NCBI GenBank assembly: GCA_029266795.1
Contig: JAQSWE010000011.1
Coordinates: 1-19,041, forward strand
Direction: 5' to 3'
From: Alphaproteobacteria bacterium
GTDB lineage: Bacteria; Pseudomonadota; Alphaproteobacteria; Micavibrionales; UBA2020
DNA length: 19,041 bases
Part shown: piece after piece, positions 6,652 through 14,128 of the stretch
How positions within the stretch are numbered: position 1 is the first letter of the stretch
Layout of the letters: the number at the start of each line of letters is the position of its first letter
Notes under the pieces: model-generated
Told to the model about the DNA's origin: nothing
Databases searched by the model: none
The model's input: the letters and a program-made list of their open reading frames with translations, nothing else
Program-made: the position numbers and the translations under genes

Positions 6652-7863
6652 TTACGTTCCCCATTTCCTGATATCATCATCCCGCAGGACGGGGCGCGAT
6701 GTAAAGGGCAGGCGCACGGTCGCAACCGCTTCCGCCGCGATGCCTTCACGTCTTCCGGTAAATCCGAGACCTTCGGTCGTCGTCGCCTTGACGCTCACGC
6801 GATTGAGGGGCAGGGCAAGAATGCCTCCAATCCGTGCGCGCATAGCATCGCGGTGCGGGCCAATCTTGGGCGCCTCGCAGATGATCGTCACATCGACATG
6901 CGTGATGATGCCACCCTGCGCGGCGACCAAACCGGCAGCATGGCGCAGGAATGTCGAACTGTCGGCATTTTTCCAGCGGGCATCGGTTGGCTTGAAGTGC
7001 ATGCCGATATCCCCATCACAAATCGTGGCGAGCAAAGCGTCGGTAATGGCATGCAGGCCGACATCGGCATCTGAATGGCCTTCCAGCACATGCGTGTGTT
7101 GCAATTCCATGCCGCATATCATCAGCTTGCGGCCTGCTTGTTCAACCAGTTTGTGAACGTCATACCCCGTGCCCGTGCGGATATCGCCGCAGCGGGCGGC
7201 GATCGTCTGTTCCATCAGTGCGAGGTCTTCTGGGTGCGTAACCTTGAAATTACCCTTTTCTCCCGCGACAATTTTAACGGCTGGACCGGCGATTTCGCAT
7301 AGTGCGGCGTCATCGGTGAGCGACTTATCCGCATGCTGGCGGTGCAAGGCAAGGATGGTGTCAAATTTGAAACCCTGCGGGGTCTGGATAGCGTAAAGGT
7401 TGTCGCGGCTCTCCGTTTTTACACTGGCGCCATTTGTGCGCTTGATGGTGTCAGTGACAGGCAGACCCGGGATAACGGCTTCGTTTATTTTTAGTGTAAT
7501 GCAGATATTTGTTATCAATTCGGTAGAAAGTCCCGGGCGGGCAGCATCGTGGATCAGGACATAATCAGGCTTGTCGCGTCTGGCGATTTCCTCAAGCCCT
7601 TTGAGCACCGACTGCTGGCGCGTACCGCCGCCATGGATGGCGGAAATACCCGGCGCAATTGCGGCGAACTGTCCGGCGTGGTCAGGATGAATGGCGACAT
7701 AAACTGATTTAATATCAGGATGTTGTGAGAAGATATCTACAGACCAGTTGAGGACAGGTCTACCTAGCAGGGGAAGATATTGTTTAGGCACATCCGCGCC
7801 GAAACGCTCGCCCGAACCTGCAGCGACGATAAGGACAGCGATATTGGGCTTTTTATTATTCAT
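6652..7863 (-). CDS. ispDF: Bifunctional MEP-pathway enzyme IspD/IspF
   Basis: A 403-residue fusion of 2-C-methyl-D-erythritol 4-phosphate cytidylyltransferase (about 1-225) and 2-C-methyl-D-erythritol 2,4-cyclodiphosphate synthase (about 228-389). These catalyse non-consecutive steps of the MEP isoprenoid route. The IspD part has the nucleotide-binding loop VAAGSGERFG (13-22) with KQY (27-29), the block HDAARP (105-110) and IQTPQGF (159-165). The IspF part has the metal ligands Asp235 and His237 in GTGYDVH, His271 in SDADVGLHAITDALL, GDIGMHF, and KATTTEGLGFTGR (359-371). The fusion is common in alphaproteobacteria. The ATG at 7863 is preferred over an in-frame TTG at 7887, because the predicted transcription start near 7895 leaves that TTG almost no leader. 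It is the first gene of the operon. Confidence 0.96.
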   Translation of the reverse strand: MNNKKPNIAVLIVAAGSGERFGADVPKQYLPLLGRPVLNWSVDIFSQHPDIKSVYVAIHPDHAGQFAAIAPGISAIHGGGTRQQSVLKGLEEIARRDKPDYVLIHDAARPGLSTELITNICITLKINEAVIPGLPVTDTIKRTNGASVKTESRDNLYAIQTPQGFKFDTILALHRQHADKSLTDDAALCEIAGPAVKIVAGEKGNFKVTHPEDLALMEQTIAARCGDIRTGTGYDVHKLVEQAGRKLMICGMELQHTHVLEGHSDADVGLHAITDALLATICDGDIGMHFKPTDARWKNADSSTFLRHAAGLVAAQGGIITHVDVTIICEAPKIGPHRDAMRARIGGILALPLNRVSVKATTTEGLGFTGRREGIAAEAVATVRLPFTSRPVLRDDDIRKWGT

Positions 7864-7901
7864 AATACTACGAAACAGGATTTCCAAGCTGATCAGCCGT
7901 T

Positions 7902-7930
7902 ACTTTAGTGACATGGTATATAGCGGTCAA
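7902..7930 (-). promoter_or_regulatory. Sigma70-type promoter for ispDF-pgpA-pncC
   Basis: Reading the minus strand, a -35 box TTGACC (7925-7930) and a -10 box TAAAGT (7902-7907) are separated by exactly 17 bases. The match is five of six and four of six to the consensus. Predicted transcription starts near 7895, giving a leader of about 32 bases before the ATG at 7863. No comparable plus-strand promoter for ntrB was found in the same gap. Confidence 0.6.
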
Positions 7931-7941
7931 CGCTTGTTATT

Positions 7942-8015
7942 TGCCTAAAAATCGGGCAAAAAAGCCCTGTGCATAAAAAATAGGCGGGAGTAACCGTCTG
8001 CATAAATATTAGGCA
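7942..8015 (+). repeat. Three spaced copies of a 17-base motif upstream of ntrB, probable operator
   Basis: Copies lie at 7942-7958 (TGCCTAAAAATCGGGCA), 7970-7986 (TGCATAAAAAATAGGCG) and 7999-8015 (TGCATAAATATTAGGCA). Eleven of 17 positions are the same in all three: TGC, TAAA, a central A, and GGC. The starts are 28 and 29 bases apart. The third copy is also an imperfect palindrome, TGC-n-TAA-nnn-TTA-n-GCA, and all three keep the TGC/GC ends. The last copy ends 12 bases before the ntrB ATG. Regular spacing and dyad symmetry suggest cooperative binding of a dimeric regulator. The protein that binds is unknown. Confidence 0.6.
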
Positions 8016-8027
8016 CGAGGTGTTGTG

Positions 8028-9095
8028 ATGTCCGGATTGAAAGAGACTGTAAAAGTTCTGACGCTTGCCCGTGCGCCTGAAACACCTGCGCTCGCCATGC
8101 TTCAGGCGCTCCCGGATGCGGTGCTGGCCGTCATGACGGATGGCCGCATCCTGTTTTCCAACCACGGCGCGCAGGCATTCTTCGGGATGGGCGAAAAGGC
8201 GCTTGCGGGTAAAACGCTCGCAACACTGCTCGGCGACGACAGTCCCGCCCAGGATACCCTCCAATCATGCCAGTCGATCACGCTTCATGACCTCACCCTG
8301 CTCGGCAAGCCGGTGGCGAGCCTTGGGGTCGTGCCAATGGAGGAGGGGTGGTTCATGCTGGTCATCCGTCCCGATACGACGCTGTCCAAAAACGGCTGGA
8401 CGTCGAAAATCAAAAATTCCATCAAGCCCGCGCAGCATCTGGCAAGGATGTTGGCGCATGAAATCAAAAACCCCTTGTCGGGCATCCGGGGCGCGGCGCA
8501 ACTGCTGGCGACATCCGTCCAGTCGCCAGATGACCGCGAACTGGCGGAACTCATCGCGGCCGAAACCAGCCGCGTCTTCCGCCTGATCGACAAGGTCAAT
8601 GTCTTCGACGACGCGCCGCAGGAGCAATATGCGCCCGTGAACCTGCATGCGGTCATGGAACACGTAGAGAAAATCGCACGCTCGGGTTTTGCTGGCGTGA
8701 GGATCCACCGGCGTTATGACCCGTCGTTGCCTGATGTGCATGGGCATTATGACCGCCTTGTGCAAGCCGTGCTAAACCTTGTGAAAAACGCGGCAGAAGC
8801 GGGCGCGCAGGAAGTTACCCTGCATACGTCATACGAAATGGCAGCAGGTTTCCATCCCGAAAGCCGCGCACGGCTGCCGGTATGCGTTGCAATTGAAGAT
8901 AACGGCACAGGCATCGACGGCGAAACGCAGAAAACGCTGTTCGAGCCATATCACACGACCAAGCCGGGTGGCGAAGGCCTCGGGCTTGCGGTTGTTTCAA
9001 AAATTATCGATGACCATGGCGGCACGGTGGATGTTTCCAGCCGTCCCGGAAAAACGATATTCAAGCTTAACCTTCCGCGAGGAGACGGCAAATGA
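8028..9095 (+). CDS. ntrB: Nitrogen regulation sensor histidine kinase/phosphatase NtrB
   Basis: A soluble 355-residue kinase that phosphorylates or dephosphorylates NtrC in response to nitrogen status, normally under PII (GlnB) control. An N-terminal PAS-like domain spans about residues 20-115 (LPDAVLAVMTDGRILFSN). The HisKA helix has His144 in LAHEIKNPLSGIRGAAQLL. The ATPase domain has its N box at about residues 242-258 (RLVQAVLNLVKNAAEAG), then G1 (EDNGTGID) and G2 (GGEGLGLAVV). No membrane segment is present, as expected for NtrB. The ATG at 8028 has GAGG at 8017-8020; a GTG codon just before it is a poorer choice. The stop overlaps the ntrC start. Its upstream region carries three copies of a candidate operator. 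The dusB/nifR3 gene often found upstream in this group is absent. Confidence 0.94.
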   Translation: MSGLKETVKVLTLARAPETPALAMLQALPDAVLAVMTDGRILFSNHGAQAFFGMGEKALAGKTLATLLGDDSPAQDTLQSCQSITLHDLTLLGKPVASLGVVPMEEGWFMLVIRPDTTLSKNGWTSKIKNSIKPAQHLARMLAHEIKNPLSGIRGAAQLLATSVQSPDDRELAELIAAETSRVFRLIDKVNVFDDAPQEQYAPVNLHAVMEHVEKIARSGFAGVRIHRRYDPSLPDVHGHYDRLVQAVLNLVKNAAEAGAQEVTLHTSYEMAAGFHPESRARLPVCVAIEDNGTGIDGETQKTLFEPYHTTKPGGEGLGLAVVSKIIDDHGGTVDVSSRPGKTIFKLNLPRGDGK

Positions 9096-10498
9096 CAGCT
9101 GCGAAAACCATTCTGGTCGCGGATGATGAAGCCTCGGTCCGCACCGTATTGTCGCAAGCTCTCAAACGCACGGGATACGACGTGAACGCGACCGATAACG
9201 GCGCAACGCTGTATCAATGGATTCTGGAAGGGAAGGGTGACCTCGTCATTACCGATGTCATGATGCCGGGCGAAAACGGGCTCGACCTGCTGCCGAAAAT
9301 TTTGCAAAAACGCCCCGGCATGAAGGTTATTGTCATGAGCGCGCAGAATGCGCTAACGACCGCGATCGCGGCGTCCGACAAAGGCGCGCTCGATTTCCTG
9401 CCGAAGCCGTTCGATATTGACGAATTGCTGGCGACCGTCGCGGGCGTGTTCCGCAAATCTGTCGCCGTTGCGAACGATACCAGCGAAACGATAGATGCGC
9501 TCGACAAGGCCTTCGTCGTCGGCCAGAGCCGCGCGATGCAGGATATTTACCGCACCGTCGCCCGCTTGCGCAATTCGGACCTGACTGTGTTGATTTCCGG
9601 TGAATCCGGCACCGGCAAGGAAGTCATCGCCCGCGCCCTGCACGAATACAGCCGCTGGAAATCCGGCCCCTTCGTCGCCATCAACATGGCCGCCATTCCA
9701 CGAGAACTGGTGGAAAGCGAATTGTTCGGCCATGAAAAAGGCTCGTTCACCGGCGCTACGCAGAAAACACAAGGCCGGTTCGATCAGGCGCAGGGCGGCA
9801 CCCTGTTCCTCGATGAAATCGGCGATATGCCGTATGAAGCGCAGACACGCCTGCTGCGCGTGCTGCAAGAAGGCGAATTCACGAGCGTCGGGGGGCGTCG
9901 CGCCACCAAGACGCGTCTGCGCATTATCGCAGCAACCAACAAGGATTTGCCATCGCTTGTCCGCGCGAACAAGTTCCGTGAAGATTTATATTACCGTTTG
10001 AACGTCGTTCCGTTGCGTATTCCCGCGCTGCGTGAAAGATCCGATGACATCCCAGCGCTTGTCCAGCATTTCATCGCCAAATCCGGTATTTCGAAAGTTT
10101 TTGAAGCCGATGCCATGGCTATGCTGCAGCGGCACGTGTGGCAGGGCAATATCCGCGAGCTGGAAAATTTCACACGCCGTCTCGCCGCGCTTTGCCCGCA
10201 GGATATCATCGATGCCGAGACGGTACGCGATGAAATGAAGAACCTCGCGCCCGCAACGGTGTCCACCGCCAACCGTGGTGAAATTATCAGCTTGCTGATG
10301 CAGGACTATTTTGCCGCGCCTCCGCAGGGAGGCATTTACGAGCCTCTGCTGCGCGAGCTTGAAAAACCGTTGATCGAGAGGGTGCTGCAATTGACGAATG
10401 GCAACCAGATCAAGGCCGCCGAGATGCTGGGCCTCAACCGCAACACATTACGCAAAAAAATCCGCGATCTTGGCGTGGAAGTCCGGAGGGCGTCATGA
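9092..10498 (+). CDS. ntrC: Nitrogen regulation response regulator NtrC (sigma54 activator)
   Basis: A 468-residue enhancer-binding protein that turns on nitrogen-scavenging genes when phosphorylated by NtrB. The receiver domain (about 5-120) has Asp55 as phosphoacceptor in LVITDVMMPG, the acidic pair Asp11/Asp12, and Lys105 in LPKPF. The AAA+ domain (about 140-370) has Walker A GESGTGKE (170-177), the sigma54-contacting loop as GSFTGA (217-222), and Walker B GGTLFLDE (235-242). The Fis-type helix-turn-helix closes the protein (about 437-463, GNQIKAAEMLGLNRNTLRKK). The loop has Ser in place of the more common Ala (GAFTGA), a tolerated variant, so sigma54 activation should be intact. Start and stop overlap ntrB and ntrY by four bases each (ATGA), indicating one coupled operon. 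Confidence 0.95.
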   Translation: MTAAKTILVADDEASVRTVLSQALKRTGYDVNATDNGATLYQWILEGKGDLVITDVMMPGENGLDLLPKILQKRPGMKVIVMSAQNALTTAIAASDKGALDFLPKPFDIDELLATVAGVFRKSVAVANDTSETIDALDKAFVVGQSRAMQDIYRTVARLRNSDLTVLISGESGTGKEVIARALHEYSRWKSGPFVAINMAAIPRELVESELFGHEKGSFTGATQKTQGRFDQAQGGTLFLDEIGDMPYEAQTRLLRVLQEGEFTSVGGRRATKTRLRIIAATNKDLPSLVRANKFREDLYYRLNVVPLRIPALRERSDDIPALVQHFIAKSGISKVFEADAMAMLQRHVWQGNIRELENFTRRLAALCPQDIIDAETVRDEMKNLAPATVSTANRGEIISLLMQDYFAAPPQGGIYEPLLRELEKPLIERVLQLTNGNQIKAAEMLGLNRNTLRKKIRDLGVEVRRAS

Positions 10499-12696
10499 TG
10501 GAAGCGGAAGCTGCAAGCTTGCCCCAAGGCCTCGCCGCGCGCCTGTTGCAAAAGGCCGAGCATGTCACGCAAATGCGTTACTTTACCGTTACACTGACGA
10601 TTGTTGCCGTTGTATCCTGCATCGTCACCGGTGCTGTCATGAGCGCGCCAGCCGCTGATACGAATGCGGGTTACTGGTTACTGAACTTCGACCTCGTCGT
10701 CCTGCTGCTGCTCAGCGCTGTTATCGCGCGCCATATCGCGCGTGTCTGGACGGAGCGCCGTCGCGGAATTGCAGGATCGAAGCTCCATGTGCGGCTCGTT
10801 TCACATTTCATTTTGTTGGCGGCAGCGCCCGCGATCATGATGGCGGTATTTTCGTCCGTGTTCCTTTATTACGGCGTCCATGCGTGGTTCAACGAACGCG
10901 TCAGCACGGCAATTATTGAATCGCAGGAAGTCGCGAAGGCGTACCTGAAAGAACATACACAGGTGATGCGTGCCGACGTTCTGGCCATGGCAAACGACCT
11001 GAACCGCGGCTCCGCCGAATTGACGTCAAACCCTGCACTGATGAACAAAGTGATCGAGACGCAGTCAATGCTGAGGAACCTGTCGGAGGTTGTCATTTTC
11101 CGCAGTGACCGCAGCGTCATTGCCCGCTCGCGCCTTTCTTTCTCGCTGGAAATGGACCCACCTTCGGACAAGCTGTTGCAGGAAGCTGACAGCGATGTGG
11201 TTCTAATCCCCTCGGCTGACGGCGGTGACCGTATACGTGCGATCGTGAAGCTCGACCGGTTTATCGACGCATATTTATATGTCGGGCGGCTTGTTGACGC
11301 GAGCGTGTTGGCACATATGCAAACAACGCAGACAGCGGTGGATGAATATCAGGTGCTGGAAGGTCGGCAGAAACAGATGCAGGTTCTGGCGATGGGGATG
11401 TTTATCGCCGTCGCGCTGCTGCTGCTGCTGGCGGCGGTCTGGTTCGGGCTTGCCTTTTCGGAGCAGTTAGTCGCGCCTGTCAGCGCGCTCATCACAGCAG
11501 CGGAGCGTATTCGAGCAGGTGATTTGTCCGCGCGGGTGTCCGATAACCAGCAGGACGACGAAATCGGCATGCTTGGCCGTGCTTTTAACCGCATGACCAG
11601 CCAGCTGGAGGGGCAGCAGGCGGAACTCCTCGCAGCGAACCGGATGCTGGATGAACGTCACAGGTTTACAGAAGCCATTCTGGCAGGCGCATCGTCGGGC
11701 GTGATCGGGTTGAACCGCAAAGGGGAAGTCACGCTTGCCAACCAGATGGCGCAGGAGTTGCTTCTCGGCGACAGCGCAACGCTGCTCACCACGCATAAGC
11801 TGGAAGATTTCATTCCTGATGCGAGTGAAATTCTTGTCAAGGCGTTGGAAAACCATGACCGCGCATGGCCGTTGCAAACCGAGTATGCGATTGGGGCGGG
11901 TCCGCGCAAGACGATCCTCGTGCGCATCACGGCAGCGCAGGGCGGGGAATGGGCGGTTGCCACTATCGACGACATTTCCAACCTGGTCTCTGCGCAGCGC
12001 AAAGCGGCGTGGTCTGATGTCGCGCGACGCATCGCGCATGAAATCAAAAATCCCCTGACGCCCATCCAGTTGTCGGCGGAGCGTTTGAAGCGAAAATATC
12101 TTCCGCAAATTAAAGACGATCCCGAAACTTTCGAGAAATGCACGGACACGATCATCCGCCAGGTTGGCGATATCGGCCACATGGTCAACGAATTCTCGGC
12201 ATATGCGCGGATGCCGGTGCCAGTGAAGCGGATGGAGAACATGGTGGATGTTTGTCAGGACGCGTTGATTCTGCAGCGACAGGCGCATCCCGATATCGGC
12301 TTCGCCTTTATCGCCGCTGGCCCGCTTGTCGAGGCGAATTGCGACCGTTCCCAGCTCACTCAAGTCATGACAAACCTTTTACAGAATGCGATAGATTCAA
12401 TCCATGAGCGTCAGGCAGAGCAACCGGGAGATGGCCGTATCAAAATAGTTGTCGAACAGACAGGTTCGAATATTTCAATATCGGTTGAAGATAACGGCAC
12501 AGGATTACCCGAAAAGGTCAAAAACCAGCTTCTGGAGCCATATGTCACGACCAAGAAAAAAGGTTCCGGCCTTGGGCTTGCAATCGTTAAAAAGATTATG
12601 GAAGACCATGAAGGAAGTGTGGTATTGGAAGACAGCCTTATTCAAGACGCAAAATCAGGCGCTAAGGCTATCCTTGTATTCCCAAGAGATGTATAA
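10495..12696 (+). CDS. ntrY: Membrane sensor histidine kinase NtrY
   Basis: A 733-residue inner-membrane kinase, partner of NtrX, linked in alphaproteobacteria to nitrogen metabolism, redox control and envelope functions. Hydrophobic segments are at about residues 30-50, 61-83, 101-126 and 297-321, so the extracytoplasmic sensor region is roughly 127-296. A HAMP domain (about 322-375, with DDEIGMLGRAFNRM) is followed by a PAS domain (about 385-495). The HisKA domain has His515 in RIAHEIKNPLTPIQLSAERL. The ATPase domain has an N box (QLTQVMTNLLQNAIDSI) and G boxes (VEDNGTGLP, GSGLGLAIV). The domain order matches NtrY. GGAGGG at 10485-10490 serves ATG 10495 or ATG 10498; the first is given. A weak hairpin (AGTTG/CAACT, 12696-12713) occupies the short gap to ntrX. 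Confidence 0.95.
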   Translation: MMEAEAASLPQGLAARLLQKAEHVTQMRYFTVTLTIVAVVSCIVTGAVMSAPAADTNAGYWLLNFDLVVLLLLSAVIARHIARVWTERRRGIAGSKLHVRLVSHFILLAAAPAIMMAVFSSVFLYYGVHAWFNERVSTAIIESQEVAKAYLKEHTQVMRADVLAMANDLNRGSAELTSNPALMNKVIETQSMLRNLSEVVIFRSDRSVIARSRLSFSLEMDPPSDKLLQEADSDVVLIPSADGGDRIRAIVKLDRFIDAYLYVGRLVDASVLAHMQTTQTAVDEYQVLEGRQKQMQVLAMGMFIAVALLLLLAAVWFGLAFSEQLVAPVSALITAAERIRAGDLSARVSDNQQDDEIGMLGRAFNRMTSQLEGQQAELLAANRMLDERHRFTEAILAGASSGVIGLNRKGEVTLANQMAQELLLGDSATLLTTHKLEDFIPDASEILVKALENHDRAWPLQTEYAIGAGPRKTILVRITAAQGGEWAVATIDDISNLVSAQRKAAWSDVARRIAHEIKNPLTPIQLSAERLKRKYLPQIKDDPETFEKCTDTIIRQVGDIGHMVNEFSAYARMPVPVKRMENMVDVCQDALILQRQAHPDIGFAFIAAGPLVEANCDRSQLTQVMTNLLQNAIDSIHERQAEQPGDGRIKIVVEQTGSNISISVEDNGTGLPEKVKNQLLEPYVTTKKKGSGLGLAIVKKIMEDHEGSVVLEDSLIQDAKSGAKAILVFPRDV

Positions 12697-12727
12697 GTTG
12701 TAATAGAGCAACTAGGTGGTAACTATC

Positions 12728-14122
12728 ATGCAACAGGCAGACATACTTATTGTTGACGATCAGGAGGACATCCGTTCCCTGATCGAAGGCATCCTCCAGG
12801 ACGAGGGGTACAAGACCCGTTCGGCCAAGGACAGCCAGACCGCGCAGAAGATGATCGCCGAGCGCGAGCCTGACCTGATCGTGCTGGATATCTGGCTGGA
12901 GAACAGCGATATGGACGGCATGGAGCTGCTCAAGAAACTCGTCAAATCAAATCCCGGTCTGCCGGTCATCATGATCAGCGGCCACGGCAATATCGAAACG
13001 GCCGTTTCCGCGATCCAGATGGGCGCGTATGACTTCATCGAAAAGCCGTTCAAGGCCGACAAGCTGCTGGTTCTCTCGGGCCGCGCGCTTGAAACCTCGC
13101 GCCTGAAGCGCGAAAATGCCGAACTGCGCCTGAAGGCGCTTGGCAACGTGTCGGAGCTGCACGGCCATTCGCAACTGATCCAGCAAGTGCGCCAAGGCAT
13201 CGAGCGCGTTGCGCCGACCAATTCGCGCGTTCTCGTCACCGGCGAACCCGGCACCGGCAAAAGCGTGGCCGCGCGCATGATTCATACGATGTCCAAACGC
13301 GCCGACAAGAATTACGTCGTGCTGAACTGCGCGATCATGTCGTCCGACCGGATTGAGCAGGAACTGTTCGGCTCCGAAGGCAGCGGCGGCCGCAAGGAAG
13401 GCGTGCTGGAAATGGCGCATAACGGCACCCTCGTGCTGGATGAAATCGCCGACATGCCGCTGGAAACGCAAGCCAAGATCGTGCGCGTGCTGCAAGACCA
13501 GAGCTTTACCCGCATGGGCGGCACGGAAAAAGTGGAAGTCGATGTGCGCGTCGTCGCCTCGACCAACCAGAACCTCGCCGAGCTGATGGCGCAGGGCAAG
13601 TTCAGGCAGGATCTGTATTACCGCCTGAATGTCGTGCCAATCGAAATTCCGGCACTGCAGGAACGCCTTGAAGACATTCCGCTGCTCGCGCAGTTCTTCA
13701 TGGACTTGGCAGCGAAAACTGCGAACGTCCCGCCGCGCAAATTCGCGGATGACGCGATGGCGCTGATGCAGGCTTATGACTGGCCGGGCAACGTGCGCCA
13801 GCTGCGCAACGTCATCGAATGGCTGCTGATCATGGCACCCGGTTCCGCGCAGGTCGCCATCACAGCGGAAATGCTGCCCCCCGACCTGAAACTTCAGGCG
13901 GTCGAGATGATCCGCGGCCGGGAAGGGGTCGAGTTGATGTCGAAACCCCTTCGTGAAGCGCGCGAGATTTTCGAGCGTGATTACCTCCTCTCTCAAGTCA
14001 ACCGCTTCGGCGGCAACATCTCCAAAACCGCCGGTTTCATCGGCATGGAGCGCTCCGCGCTCCATCGTAAGCTCAAATCGCTTGGCATCCAGGCCAACGA
14101 CAAGGAACGGGCAGAAGGCTAA
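12728..14122 (+). CDS. ntrX: Response regulator NtrX
   Basis: A 464-residue NtrC-family regulator paired with NtrY. The receiver domain has Asp54 in LIVLDIWLENSDMDG, the acidic pair Asp10/Asp11, and Lys107 in IEKPF. The AAA+ domain has Walker A GEPGTGKS (172-179) and Walker B TLVLDE (234-239). The GAFTGA loop that contacts sigma54 is missing: the equivalent stretch is GSEGSGGRKEG (215-225). This absence is known for alphaproteobacterial NtrX and implies it works without sigma54, as repressor or activator at sigma70 promoters. A Fis-type helix-turn-helix is at the C-terminus (GGNISKTAGFIGMERSALHRK). The ATG at 12728 is preferred over GTG 12716 because AGGTGG (12714-12719) lies eight bases before it. 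The trkA gene follows after six bases. Confidence 0.95.
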   Translation: MQQADILIVDDQEDIRSLIEGILQDEGYKTRSAKDSQTAQKMIAEREPDLIVLDIWLENSDMDGMELLKKLVKSNPGLPVIMISGHGNIETAVSAIQMGAYDFIEKPFKADKLLVLSGRALETSRLKRENAELRLKALGNVSELHGHSQLIQQVRQGIERVAPTNSRVLVTGEPGTGKSVAARMIHTMSKRADKNYVVLNCAIMSSDRIEQELFGSEGSGGRKEGVLEMAHNGTLVLDEIADMPLETQAKIVRVLQDQSFTRMGGTEKVEVDVRVVASTNQNLAELMAQGKFRQDLYYRLNVVPIEIPALQERLEDIPLLAQFFMDLAAKTANVPPRKFADDAMALMQAYDWPGNVRQLRNVIEWLLIMAPGSAQVAITAEMLPPDLKLQAVEMIRGREGVELMSKPLREAREIFERDYLLSQVNRFGGNISKTAGFIGMERSALHRKLKSLGIQANDKERAEG

Positions 14123-14128
14123 AATCAA

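Noticed and set aside
6136..7074. A 312-codon plus-strand open frame across pgpA and ispDF
   Set aside because: It is antisense to two real genes, with Gln/Arg/Gly-rich sequence and no domain.
7954..7967. A GGGC-AAAAAA-GCCC hairpin as a terminator in the ispDF-ntrB gap
   Set aside because: The stem has only four pairs, no T run follows on the plus strand, and no plus-strand gene ends upstream of it. Part of it belongs to the first repeat copy.
8011..8027. A sigma54-like element (GGCACG followed by TTG) just before ntrB
   Set aside because: The GC of the -12 box is missing at the required spacing, and the element would overlap the start codon. The GGCA is better explained as part of the third repeat copy.
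11415..11433. A CTG-type trinucleotide run in ntrY
   Set aside because: It encodes leucines in a membrane segment and is too short to be considered a variable repeat.
11467..12363. A 298-codon minus-strand open frame across ntrY
   Set aside because: It is antisense to the HAMP, PAS and kinase domains of NtrY and has no family resemblance.
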